Positions 1-26,379 of a stretch of DNA of 64,000 nucleotides are shown piece by piece; the stretch's first letter is position 1, and every line of letters starts with the position of its first letter. This DNA is from Sinohyriopsis cumingii (lineage: Eukaryota; Mollusca; Bivalvia; Unionida; Unionidae), in assembly GCA_028554795.2 (NCBI GenBank), contig CM068825.1:154145553-154209552 (forward strand). Reading direction: 5' to 3'. The translations under genes were made by a program, and so were the position numbers. The notes below the pieces were generated by a model, which made no database searches, had not been told where the DNA came from, and saw nothing but the letters and a program-made list of their open reading frames with translations.

Positions 1-640
1 AAAATTTGACCGTTGACCCGATTGAACAGATTTGGGAAAGCCAAATTGAGTAAGAAAAAAACTTTATCAGACTTTTAATATTCCTCAGAGGAAGTGCCTC
101 TGTAAACCTTGTTTACACACACATAATGGTCAACATGTATTGATTACCAGACTTGGTCTTAGGTAAGAGAGCAACACAATCTACCATAATACTACTAAAT
201 TGTTAGTGAAAGGCAGGAATAGACTGTAGATGAGCCTTAGATATTTTCTGATTGGGTTTTCCAACCATTTGACAAGTATGACAAGATCTACATTATTACC
301 AAAATTACTTTTGATATTTGGCCAGTAGAAGTGAGTCAAGATGTTGTGATACCTTTTATTGATCCCTAAATGAACAGCCAATGGAGTGTCATGGGACAGA
401 CTAAGTATTTCCTGTCTGTAAGGTTTTGGAAGTACAATTTAGTAGTTCACTGACCATTCGTCATCAGCAGGTACCTCGGGAGGTCTCCCTTTTCTCATAA
501 GAATTCCATTTGTAATGAAATAACGGACAGGAACATCAGTAGCTTCAGTTTCACTAATGGCTCTTTGAAACAAACATGAGATTTCAGGACCTTTTTCCTG
601 TTCGACGACAAGTGATTGTCGTTTATCACCCTGATTAGAA
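1..640 (-). pseudogene. Integrase N-terminal (HHCC) region of Gmr1-like copy 1
   Basis: The minus strand encodes HDTPLAVHLGINKRYHNIL followed by a HFYWPNIKS block. This is the H-x-H half of the HHCC zinc-binding module that precedes the DDE core in Ty3/gypsy integrases. The upstream part, with RYFITNGILMRKGRPP and a DEWSV segment, is the usual integrase leader. A stop separates the leader from the HHCC part. The catalytic core would lie beyond the left edge of the window. Because it follows the protease directly, the pol order is protease-integrase. Confidence 0.7.
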
Positions 641-756
641 TAAAGAGAATGAGTCGTTAAAGATCACTGTGATCAATACTTTCTGATTGATCACAGTGAC
701 CAATACATTCTGATTGTTCCAAACAAGGAGTGAAAGTGACCTCATCAAAAGCCTGA

Positions 757-1710
757 CTAAATCATTCTCAAGAGCTTTCTTTGCCATAGCTCTGGTAACT
801 GTACAAGCTGGGAATAAATCAGGGAATTCTTTATCAATTGATCGATGTTCTGATTCAAGCAAGGCTTGTAAGTTACAAGTGGATTAACCACAACCTTGTC
901 TCCGGCTAGGTCATTGCCTAGTAATAAATGGTTGCCTTCAACGGGTAAAATAGAGACTGTTCCGAATGTCACGGACCCTGAGACTAAGTCTGATGACAAA
1001 TTTACACAATGAAGAAGAACATTAACAAAACCGCACTCTACTCCCTGAATAGAAACACTCTCATTAGAAGAAGACTTCTCAGAAAAAAGTAAAGTACCTG
1101 ACAACAAAAGACTCTGAGAAGCTCCTTTGTCCCTTAAAATGTTAATAGTGATATGATTGGCTGAGTCAGCCAAGAGTGATATATAACCCTTTGATATGAA
1201 TGGTTCATAATGCTCCATAATAAAGTCAGACTGGGGTTTACTAAACCCAACAAATGTATTGCTTTCAATACATGACAGTGACCTTGACCTCTTAGAAATA
1301 AGAGCATTTGGACTAGGTCTGTCTTGATTCTGATGCCTATTTGTCAATTTGTAGCAATCAGAAATGATGTGCCCTTTTTTCTTGCAATAGGTACACGTAG
1401 GAAGAGACAAGGATCTTGAATCAAGCTTCTCTGAAGTTTGATTTTTAGAAGTTGTGCCAGTTTGAGATTTAGAAGGGCTTGTATTAGACTGAAATACTTT
1501 TCTGCCAGAAGACTGTTGAGTAGAAGTCTTATTTGCCAAATAAACTTTATGAGCTAAAGCATAACTGTCAGCGGCACGAGGAGCATTTTCCAAGGTTTCG
1601 ATCTTATGATCATTAAGATAAACCCTAATGTCACTATGGACAATCTTCTTAAACTCTTCAACCAATATGAATTGCCTGCGACTTTCAATATCTTTATTAA
1701 CTTTTCCCAT
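757..1710 (-). pseudogene. Gag CCHC knuckle plus aspartic protease of Gmr1-like copy 1
   Basis: An open frame of 317 codons. Near residue 105 it has a retroviral zinc knuckle, CTYCKKKGHIISDC, spaced C-x2-C-x4-H-x4-C. Downstream is a retropepsin-like region with ILRDKGASQSLLLSG, where the family normally has a D-T/S-G catalytic triad. Here the middle residue is K, so the protease is probably inactive. HLLLGNDLAG further on matches the second half of the protease fold. The N-terminal part continues gag from another frame, so at least one frameshift separates it from the upstream segment. A related, more damaged copy lies at 30,473-30,697. Confidence 0.75.
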
Positions 1711-2450
1711 GTAAATTCGACATAGGCCTGGTTAGTTTCTTTTTTATAGTTCCTGCATTTGTGCCGATAAGCCTCAGGGGCTAATTCATAGCCCATAAAA
1801 ACATAGTCTTTAACTATATCAGAGTCAGCGCTCTGCTCTAATGACAGTGAAATATAAATATCACGAGCTCTACCAGTAAGTACACATTGCAATAATAATA
1901 GAGCCCAGTACTCTCTTGGCCACTTAAAAGTCTCAGCAATTCTTTGAAAACGAGAAACATGTATGTCTACTTCAACTTCCAGAAAAGGAGGTACTAACTT
2001 GATATTTCTTAAAACATCAAAAGTGTGTTCCCTTTATCAGCTATAATTCTTTTATTCGAATTTGAAATTCACCCTCCCCCTCTCTCTCCCTTTCTTCCTT
2101 ATCTAATTGCATTTGGTTTTCTTGTAGCTGCATTTGTTTTTCTTTCTTTCTCTCCTGTCTGTCACTCCTTTTTCACAGATTGAAACTGCGTTTGTCTTTC
2201 TCTCTCCGGACTCTCTTTTTGCGACTCCATTCATCTTACTTCCAACTCTCTTTTAATTTGTATCTTTTCTATCTGAAACTGAACCTGTCTTATCTCTAAT
2301 TCCAACGTTTTTAGCTGTACTTCCATTTTCGAAATTTCCAACCACTCCTGAGTAAAATTCAAAAGAGTTCTCTGTTTTTGATGATATTTTAGAAAATGCG
2401 TGCCGATTTCACAAAAAATTAAAAAACTAGGGGTATTCAAATTTCGAAAA
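1554..2450 (-). pseudogene. Gag N-terminal region of Gmr1-like copy 1
   Basis: The minus strand reads LTGRARDIYISLSLEQSADS followed by a YELAPEAYRHK motif, which is the gag core of mollusc Gmr1/gypsy elements. Between about 2,070 and 2,440 a Glu/Lys/Gln-rich stretch (ELEIRQVQFQIEKIQIKREL) predicts a coiled coil at the gag N-terminus. The reading frame is interrupted between these parts and again before the knuckle-protease frame, so no intact Gag can be made. Confidence 0.6.
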
Positions 2451-2489
2451 ACAAAGTTTTCTGAAACATTCTAGCCAAAATTGAAAATT

Positions 2490-2506
2490 ATCCCGGACGA
2501 GCCCCA
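2490..2506 (-). other. Primer-binding site, tRNA-Pro type
   Basis: The minus strand reads TGGGGCTCGTCCGGGAT, eight bases after the LTR edge at 2,515. It matches the well-known retroviral tRNA-Pro primer-binding site except for one missing G. Copy 2 has a diverged version near 31,306-31,323. Confidence 0.7.
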
Positions 2507-2514
2507 AATTCGTA

Positions 2515-3365
2515 TGTTACGTGTTTAGGCTCGAATAAACAGTAACACAAGAATGAGTATAAACAACACGCTTTGGGCAATTTAACAAATTATTTATTTC
2601 CCTGGAAAAATACTGTAAAAATAAAAAAATATTAACTTACGGTTTTAAGAATCAAATCCAAAAATAATCCAAGAATAATCAACGAATAATATTTTAGAAG
2701 TCCTAATAATAAAATGTTCTAATGATTTAAAGTTTGAATCCCGACGAAGTATCCAAGATGGAAGGCGATGACGTATGCTATAGCCTTTTCAGTGTTGTTT
2801 TCTACAATTCCTTGCAGAAACATAACAATTAATCCTCCGGTCTTGGAAATCCCAAATTCAATTTTTAAGAAATGTCTTTGTTCACGAATTCTGTATGAGT
2901 ACAACATATTTCCAGAGAAACGAATTAATATTTTAGAATCCGAAACATTAAAATAAAACAAAAGACCAAAACTAGTCACAGCAGAAGAAACCAAGATGAC
3001 ATCACGTGTATAAAAGCCTCAAAACACAGATCTCTCTCTCTAAACATCACTATTAATGCTAAGTATTTCGCAATTTTGGAAATGCCTAATTGCGAAATAG
3101 AGGATCACGTGATCATGTTTACATATAAAAATTACGTTTCCCTATTATATCCTTGACAAAAACCAATCATTTTACTCCGAGAATAAAAGTTCTTTACTTC
3201 ACCCTCAATCAAGGCCAAAAAATAGAAACAATATGTCTGTTCTTAGGTATTTATGGAAAAATTCAGTTTAAACTGAACTTTCTGGAAAATATCAAATATC
3301 TAGTAAACAAAATAACATTACATTGACAGGTAAATGAAATATAAATTAAATCAAATAAATGTAAC
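2515..3365 (-). repeat. LTR of Gmr1-like copy 1
   Basis: The internal edge is TGTTACGTG on the plus strand, and the outer edge, near 3,360, reads GTTACATTTATTTG in the reverse direction. The body shares long segments with the solo LTRs at 7.6, 16.6 and 33.7 kb (for example ACGTCATCGCC and GGATTATTCTTGGATTAT when read on their strand). The outer boundary is approximate. Confidence 0.7.
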
Positions 3366-3545
3366 TCCGTGTGACTTGTACTATAGTCGGCTTGGTGTTA
3401 AGATAATGTGACATGGCATGACATCATGTTACATGTCTAGCGGCGTGATGCCCCATTGCTAGATATCACTGCCACACGACAGACATCGTAGCGATATCAT
3501 TAAAATTGTTAAAGCTACGTTAAAATAATTGCAGCTATAGACTAT
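3366..3545 (+). mobile_element. SINE-A copy, 5'-truncated
   Basis: This contains the body shared with the copies at 11.8, 28.5 and 59.2 kb: GTCGGCTTGGTGT, then ACATCATGTTACATGTCTAG, GATGCCCCATTGCTAGA, CAGACATCGTAGCGATAT and GTTAAAGCTACGTTAAAAT. The tRNA-like head is missing. Confidence 0.7.
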
Positions 3546-4865
3546 TTTCACTCTTTGGTATTGCAGAGCGCTAAGGGGAGCTTATACTATGCATAAAGAC
3601 CCTATTAGTGGAGCCAAAAAAATACAACTATTGGTATGTGGTGTCGACATTTTTTTTTTTACCTTAAGAAGGGGTCCTTGTACTCGAAAAGGTTGGAAAG
3701 CACTGGCATAGAGGTATGACAAGATTCTTTCCATTGTGGTTGTTGACAATGCCAACAGGTACACTTTACACCTGTCACTCTCTCAGAAGTACAAACTGTC
3801 TGTAGAGAGCTTTAGTGTCAAATTAAGGGACAATAGTCCTACCTATCATCAGATATACTGATAGTCAAACAGACGTATGGGCGGGGATATACATATGTAT
3901 AAGTAAAGCAAGCTGTTTATCTGTTTGGACATTATCGATATAAAAAGAGGTAAGTATTGTTTGAATTGCGCAATATTTATATGCACAAGGTACTATGATC
4001 AAATTCTCGTATAAACAAGGACCAAGAGTAATTTGTCAATGAAAACGGATAAGATATACTTAATATTTCTTCTTTGCCACTACGAGATTTAGATTTGTTT
4101 CTGTGCGAACGGGCTTATCCGACCGCATGAATGACTGAACAAATGCAACAATGTCAGACTGCTTGCTTTCTTTGAAAATTTACCCGCGAAGAATTTTATA
4201 AAATCTTCCTATGATAAAAAATTATCTGAGTTTTTCAGACAGAAAAATCTTTTAACGTTAATAGTACCACAAAATTAAAAGTCGCATTATGTTTTCAAAA
4301 TTCAATTAAAACAACAGTGTGTTCAGAAAATTTTCAAATAACCACGAATAAACAATTTATGATATTTGTGAAAATATAGTTGTCAGATACGTGACTTGTT
4401 TGGAATGGGAAATGGGTAATATTGCTGTAATATTCTGTAGCCACGTTTTTAATTTAAAGCTATAAAATGTATGAATAAAGAATTAATACTGGAAGAAGGT
4501 CAAACATTTTTTGACAAAGACATGAAAGTAACTTCTGAAATGGCAAAGATAGATATTTTTTTAATAATTTTTTTAACTTCATGTACATGAATGTATGACA
4601 GTTTTCACCTTAGATACACATATGACGTAGAACTGAATCATGTATTCGTTCTTTTAATACTGTTACCAGACATATGGCATTTAAAGATCATGGCAGTGGA
4701 TTATAACGAAGAGAGGGGACCCTGATTCAAACCAGGGTCAACGACAGAAAAGTTTTGAATTTGGCTTCAGATCATCGTGTGTGAATTAAACATTCCTATA
4801 TAAAAGTTTTTTTATATTTTTTATTTTGACACAGACGAAAACAATGCTATATTATAACAAGCCTC
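3546..4865. other. AT-rich intergenic stretch, no gene seen
   Basis: I see no conserved coding motif, RNA gene or clear repeat on either strand. The short open frames here lack any recognisable composition or splice context. Confidence 0.5.
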
Positions 4866-4867
4866 AT

Positions 4868-5425
4868 TAAACGCCGTCGGTTTCATGTCCATATACAAAT
4901 TAATGTCTATATAAGTAGATTTCACGTCCATATACAAATTAATGTCTATGTAAGTAGGCTTCATGTCCATATAGAAATTAATGTCTATATAAGTAGGTTT
5001 CATGTCCATATACAAATTAATGTCTATATAAGTAGGTTTCATGTCCATATACAAATTAATGTCTATATGAGTAGGTTTCATGTCCATATACAAATTAATG
5101 TCTATATGAGTAGGTTTCATGTCCATATACAAATTAATGTCTATATAAGTAGGATTCACGTCCACATACAAATTAATTTCTACGTAAGTAGGTTTCATGT
5201 CCATGTACAAATTAATGTCTATGTAAGCAGGTTTCATGTCCATATATAAATTAATGTCTATTTAAGTAGGTTTCATGTCCATATATAAATTAATGTCTAT
5301 ATAAGTCGGTTTCATTTCCATATACAAATTAATGTCTATATAAGTAGGTTTCACGTCCATATACAAATTAATGTCTACATAAGTAGGTTTCATGTCCATA
5401 TACAAATTAATGTCTATATAACTGG
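4868..5425. repeat. Minisatellite, 39-bp unit, about 14 copies
   Basis: The repeated unit contains GGTTTCATGTCCATATAC followed by AAATTAATGTCTATATAAGTA. The unit is 39 bp (13 codons), so the minus strand stays open for about 140 codons as a 13-residue repeat (MDMKPTYIDINLY). I treat the open frame as a by-product of the unit length. Individual copies differ by one to three bases. Confidence 0.85.
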
Positions 5426-5469
5426 TTGTTTTTCTCTCACACAGTATAATAATAATATTAATAATAATA

Positions 5470-5905
5470 ATAATAAGGAGGACTTTGTATAGCGCCTAAT
5501 CCTTAGAAGCTCTATGCGCTTTACAACATTAGACTACACCTATAAAATATAAAATAAAAATATTAATAATGATATGATTACAAAACAACAAGCACCATGG
5601 AATTATAAAACATAAAAATCATGCTGAAAATGTTTAAGGTAGGAAACGTTAGGTATTTAAGTTTGTTATTGCAGTCGAAATAAGTGAGTTTTAAGAGCAC
5701 TAATGAATGGGATCACTGTGTCTTAGTGTCTAAGTTCAGTGGGCAATTCATTCCACGTTGCTGGGCTCCGGTATGCAACTTCGTTTTCATATTGGGAATA
5801 ATGAGTATACGATTGTCAGAAGAGGTGCGTAAGTATCTTGCTGGTGTGTACACATGGATGAGGTCGGATAGGTGTGTTGGACTGGAGTCCGTCAGTAAAA
5901 TGTAG
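5470..5905. repeat. Fragment of a dispersed repeat (unclassified)
   Basis: The segment AAGGAGGACTTTGTATAGCG, then CTCTATGCGCTTTACAACAT, then a 3' part with GCAATTCATTCCACGTTGC, resembles a repeat scattered through marine invertebrate genomes. It is preceded by an (AAT)n stretch at 5,448-5,475. I cannot assign it to a transposon class. Confidence 0.4.
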
Positions 5906-6031
5906 CACAGAGAACAAATTTTGTGTTTGATGTAACCTTACGTATGTAACCTTACGTTCAATGTTTTTATTATCAGGTATCATACATATTGAAGTTGATG
6001 TCTTCAATACCCCATTTGTTCTCAATTACAG

Positions 6032-21794
<15,763 letters not shown>

Positions 21795-21883
21795 TTGTGA
21801 AATAACCTTGGTTAACTTTAATTAGCCTACATTAATCGAACATCATTTTATAGATTAAAAGATTATCTTGGGATAAACTGAAA

Positions 21884-22200
21884 TCACGTAAACGAGATTA
21901 TAATCCATTTTACTTTTAGTTGTAATTTTGATTGTCTTAAATGTTCACTACTGTATGAATGAGTACCTCCGACAACTGATGAACTAGGTACATAAATACA
22001 TACATGTACGTACGCACGCACGCACGCACGCATCCACCCACCCACCCATCCATCCATCCATACGCATGCACTCACGCACGCACGCACGCACACACACATA
22101 CATACACACATACATACATACATACATACATACATACATACATACATACATACATACATACATACATACATACACGCATACTATCAATGCATCTAGATAG
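21884..22200. repeat. Compound (CGCA)n / (CCAT)n / (CATA)n microsatellite
   Basis: Runs of CGCA, CCAC, CCAT, CGCA and CATA stand mainly at 22,010-22,172. They generate overlapping spurious open frames on both strands. Confidence 0.92.
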
Positions 22201-22389
22201 CTTTTGCAAATTATAATTCAAAGACCAACATTCCTTCAAAACAATAGAACATTTGATACCGATCATCATTTTTCAGCACTGGGTCTCAGTTAAAAACTCT
22301 AGTACATTATAATGTCACATTGTTTACTTGTGTTTGCTTAAACGAGCCATACAGTATTATAATGTTTATAATGCTTTAACCTAAGGTAT

Positions 22390-23000
22390 GTAAATTCCAC
22401 TGCTGAGCATTCCAGCTGTTGGATATTCATGTGAAGTGATGACTACTGGATATATAAATTCCAGACTTAGGGTGTTTATGAACGGATATTTGATTGATAT
22501 TGTTGATTTTGTTGATTACGGTAAGGGGGTTGTGATCACTGAATAAAACAATTGGAAAAGAAGCAGAAATTTATATACACTTCCAGTTATTGTAAAGCCA
22601 GATTTAAACCGAATACTCCTTCCCGATAGTGAAATAATTTCCCTGTTGCTTATTTAATTATTTAGAGAAATATCACACTGGATGAGTCACCCCATTTATA
22701 TCTTACTGAATCAAAACTCAACCTACACCTACATCACTTGCATCAACAGACCTCTTAAACGATTGATTGAAATCTAGATCTGAAAGAACTGGTGCATTTG
22801 TATTGAACGCCTCCTGACATATGTCAGACCATTAAAAGTTGACCTTCTCACATAATAAATTGGTCCTGAGCTTAGCCATTAGGAAAAAATTTGAGCAAAG
22901 TTTTTGATAATATCCAGGCATGCCTAGAAGTCATATCAGTTGCAATTACTCATAGGCACAATAATTCAGAGATAGCTTTAACCTTAGCTTCTACAGGCTT
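22390..23000 (-). pseudogene. RT C-terminus and RNase H of Gmr1-like copy 2
   Basis: On the minus strand, fragments in shifting frames read PVEAKVKAISELL, then APVLSDLDFNQSFKRSVDAS, then SDHNPLTV. These correspond to the RT connection, the RNase H start (VDASD with its catalytic Asp) and the family's SDHNPL block. Stops and frameshifts are frequent. The segment is the direct continuation of the RT at 28.3 kb, split by the inserted element. Confidence 0.65.
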
Positions 23001-23004
23001 AACT

Positions 23005-23084
23005 TGACCATATCCCACTATAAGTCCAAATAATGATCATATCCCACTATATGTCCAAATAATGACCATATCCCACTATATGTC
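23005..23084. repeat. 29-bp minisatellite, left part (RT-derived)
   Basis: Tandem CATATCCCACTATATGTCCA plus AATAATGAC. Read on the minus strand, the unit is the RT codons for LFGHIVGYGH of Gmr1-like copy 2. The array continues at 28,127-28,290 on the other side of the 5-kb insertion. Confidence 0.8.
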
Positions 23085-24124
23085 AGTAGTGAATGGGGCC
23101 ACCCTAGCGACAATGGGAATTAGCATTACAGAATCCCTTGGGCCACTCTAGCAACAAGGGAAATTTAACATGGAGAAAAACCCTGGGCCACTCTAGCGAC
23201 AAGGGGAATTGAACATGAACATGGGGAAAAAGTCTTGGGTCACTCTAGCGTCAATTGAAATTGAACATGGGGAATAGAGTTTGGGTCTGTCTAGGGACAA
23301 GGGGAATTTAACATGGGAATAAATCGTGGGACTGTCTAGCGTCAAGGGGAATTTAACATATGGAAATTGAACATGGTGGGTCTGTATAGCGTCAAGGGGA
23401 ATTGAACATGGTGGGATTGTCTAGGGACAATGATGGTAGAGGGTCAAACACAACAGAGACAGAGACATACATACACTAATACAAGCGTGAGATTTATATA
23501 TAAACCATTACCAAGACCTTAAATCTTGCTGGGGTGTTCAAAAATTTGCATAATTGTAATGATGCTATAAAAAGCTATAATCAAGAAAATGCTCAACGAC
23601 AAAATGGCTGTGACTAAAAGTAACGCTAAAATGACGAAATTGTCCCAGAATTTAAAGGAAAATAAACATATCCCGGAAAATTAAGTTACAATGGTTTAGA
23701 CTAAAATGGATAAAATTAGTAACTACTTACAATATCAACTTGTGTGACGATCGTGGATAAACATCCATGGATCTATTTATAGCTATAATCAGCTAAAATT
23801 CCTATGAAATCTCACTATCTATTTATACTAACAACTTGTGGGTTATTCCTTTGGAAAACCCCACTATCTTTTTATAGCCTCAGCTTGAGCGACGTTCCTG
23901 TTATGAACTCTAGTACATATGTATAGCTACAACCTGTGGAAAACCCCAAGTCCATATTTATAGTCTCAAAATTTCCAGCGTCAGTGACGTCACTGTACTG
24001 GAAACTAGGGGATAAATGGCAACAGTGTTGCAAGAGGCTGACCTGAATACGCGCTACTGTAGGTAGGTAGGTAGAATGTATTTGATAGGGATGAAGGGAG
24101 TTTTATAGGGACAAACAGAGACCA

Positions 24125-24184
<60 letters not shown>

Positions 24185-24305
24185 CACAGAGGGAAGAAGA
24201 AAAACAAACCCAAAATATACTATTCACACAGGGAAGAGGAAAAAAACCAACAAATATACTATCCAGACGTTCTTACCCTAACACACACACACACTCACTC
24301 ACACA

Positions 24306-24343
<38 letters not shown>

Positions 24344-24720
24344 TCGAAGAATAAAACAAAAATTAAAATATACTATCCACACAACGTCGCTAACGCATAA
24401 AAACCCCAAATATACTATCCACACAACGTCGCTAACGCGTACAAACCTCAAATATACTATCCACACAAACGGACGCGAACGCATACAAACCCCCAAAATA
24501 CTATCCATACAAACGTACGCCAACGCATACAAACCCCAAATATACTATCCGTACAAACGTACGCGAACGCATACAAACCCCAAATATACTATCCACACAA
24601 CGTAGCTAACGCGTATAAACCCCAAATATACTATCCACACAAACGGACGCGAACGCATACAAACCCCAAATATGCTATCCACACAACGTCGCTAACGCAT
24701 ACAAACCCCAAATATACTAT
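23085..24720 (+). repeat. Left inverted arm of the Polinton derivative
   Basis: The outer 370 bp are tandem units of the GGGCCACTCTAGCGACAAGG type, also found in the Polinton TIR. Next comes unique sequence ending in (CA)n at 24,127-24,180. The inner part is a minisatellite of CAAATATACTATCCACACAA with CGTCGCTAACGC variants. Confidence 0.8.
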
Positions 24721-24844
24721 CTCAGTTTTCTGGAAGTTCGTTTTTGCGTTTCTCAGATGTGATACTATTTTTTATGGACCGAACGAAATTTCTTTTGGCA
24801 TGAATCAGGACTCGTGGTTTTGTGGCATATGTGGAGAGCATTGA

Positions 24845-24964
24845 TTAAAGCTCAGTTATGTCGTCTTCGAAATCGCTGACACGAATTTGAGCTAACACTT
24901 CAGGTCTTGTGTGAGGCGACGCGGCATGTCATTGCCTTTTACTTTCTCAATGAAATCGTTTCAT
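24845..24964 (-). pseudogene. PolB N-terminal fragment in the Polinton derivative
   Basis: The minus strand starts ATGAAACGATTTCATTG, matching the first codons of the Polinton PolB frame at 39,241. After a frame break it reads RPEVLAQIRVSDFEDDITEL before a stop. The Polinton has RAEILAQIHASDFEEDMSE at the same place. Only the first 40 or so codons remain. Confidence 0.75.
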
Positions 24965-25072
24965 CTTATTGCAAAATTAGGTTTGACTAGGTTTCATACG
25001 CAGAAGGTCCCTTTATATAGGGAGAGTGTCTTAGCGTCAGAGTATTCATTCCAGTCTCAAACGATCAAGAGG
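24965..25072. promoter_or_regulatory. Bidirectional promoter retained from a Polinton
   Basis: This lies between the divergent PolB and zinc-knuckle starts, as 39,107-39,240 does in the Polinton. TTTATATAGGGAGAGTGTCT, then TATTCATT, CAGTCTCAA and GATGGAAGAG, line up with the Polinton TATA box, 5' UTR and start. Confidence 0.65.
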
Positions 25073-25469
25073 ATGGAAGAGTCAGCACAGATCGACCTGC
25101 TGGTCAAATATATGCTAAAAGTCATACGAAAGCATAATTCACAGGCGAAAGTGGCAACAAGACTTACTCTTTTGGTCGTTGATTTGATGAGAGTCATACG
25201 AAAGTGTGTAAGTGCTGATGAAGTTTGCTATATCTGCAAAGGTAAATGGGTATTTGTCTCCAGAATACCTGCTTCGTCTAAGAAAGAGAGACAAAAGTCA
25301 AGATACCTAATATCGTTGTCAGGAGAAAGGACACTGGGATTCAGAGTGCCTTAAGAGAAAAGAGAAGAAACAGAAACAAGACGAAAAAGAGAAGAGGGAT
25401 TCAGAAGAAGAAGAAATTGAAGATGAGGAAGAACTTGAAGACATGGAAGTGGAAAAATTGACAATGTGA
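25073..25469 (+). pseudogene. Double zinc-knuckle protein remnant in the Polinton derivative
   Basis: It starts MEESAQIDLLVKYMLKVIRK, matching MEETNQMERF and GVIRK of the Polinton gene at 38,633-39,106. A first knuckle begins CYICKGK, then a frame break. A second reads CQEKGHWDSEC in another frame, with TAA where the family has its first Cys codon. An acidic/basic tail (KRDSEEEEIEDEEELEDMEV) closes it. At least two lesions prevent a product. Confidence 0.75.
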
Positions 25470-25624
25470 GCCGATGCGTTGGCCCTGATATGAAATTTCA
25501 TACTACCTTCTAAAAGAGAATAGACCAGAAAGAAAACGTAAGTGTCTCTTGGTCTTAACATTGTATAATAAGGATGGCGTATTTTGTTTTTACTCACACT
25601 TTATGAAATTGTGCTCTTTCACCT

Positions 25625-25740
25625 CTCTCTATCCCTCTGGATAATGTTTTAGTTAGAATTGAAATGGAAGGATGTTTTCCTTCACGCACGCTCTTTAGGC
25701 ATGCAAGTCGGTAAACAATAGTCAGTCTATTCATCCATCA
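25625..25740 (+). promoter_or_regulatory. Right-end Polinton promoter block, stray copy
   Basis: It contains GGATGTTTTCCTTCACG, then CACGCTCTTTA. Upstream are GTGCTCTTTCAC and CTATCCCTCT, and downstream GTCTATTCATCCATC. These are colinear with 54,220-54,350 of the Polinton, upstream of its first right-end gene. Confidence 0.7.
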
Positions 25741-26379
25741 TTTTGTGTCTTGATGTTTCCTAAATCAGACACTGATGCCATAAAATGACGGGTTAAATGG
25801 GTTTTGTATTGTTGGGGGTGGGGGTGGGGTGTAATTGTTTGGCAGAGTTGGTCATTGCAGGTAAGGGCTTAGGTGCTTTCAAAAAAACTTTTTCTTCTTC
25901 ACTCTGTGTTGATGGAATATAATGGGTTATTTTCTTCACTCTCTGTTGATAGTATATATAAAGGGTTATTTCTTCACTCCGTGTGGATAGTGTATAATGG
26001 TTTCTTCTTCCCTCTGTGTGGTTAGTATATTATGGCTTTTTCCTCTTCCCTCCTTGAGGATAGTGTATATTGGGTTATTTATTTCTTCTTCCCTCTGCTT
26101 GGATTATATATATGGGGTTTATTTTTTTACATCTCACCTCCGTGTGGATAGTAGGTATGGGATTTGTATTCTTCCTCTTCGATGTGTAGATAGCATATTT
26201 GGGGTTTGTATTATCTCACTTCTGTGTTGATAGTATATTTAGGGTTTGTTTTTTCCTCTTCCCTGTGTGTGTGTGTGTGTTCGCGTACGTTGTGTAGATC
26301 GTATATTTGGTTGTTTGTTTTTTTCTTCTTCTTCCTCCCGAGTGTGGATAGTATATTTGGGGTTTGTACGCGTTAGCGA

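Larger units (their letters stand above)
1..3365 (-). mobile_element. Gmr1-like LTR retrotransposon, copy 1 (truncated by window edge)
   Basis: Reading the minus strand from right to left, this holds an LTR (about 2,515-3,365), a primer-binding site, a coiled-coil/gag region, a CCHC knuckle plus aspartic protease, and an integrase N-terminus that runs off the window at position 1. The integrase follows the protease directly with no RT between them. That is the domain order of Gmr1-type Ty3/gypsy elements. Several stops and frame changes show it is decayed. Homologous LTRs lie at 7.6-8.6, 16.6-17.6 and 33.7-34.7 kb. Confidence 0.8.

Noticed and set aside
4821-5249. Open frames with 13-residue repeats on both strands
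   Set aside because: They follow from a 39-bp tandem unit. There is no start context, splice site or unique flanking protein.
22004-22216. Overlapping frames in the CATA/CGCA tract
   Set aside because: Microsatellite translations.
25319-25597. Minus-strand Ser-rich frame
   Set aside because: Antisense of the acidic tail of the zinc-knuckle pseudogene.
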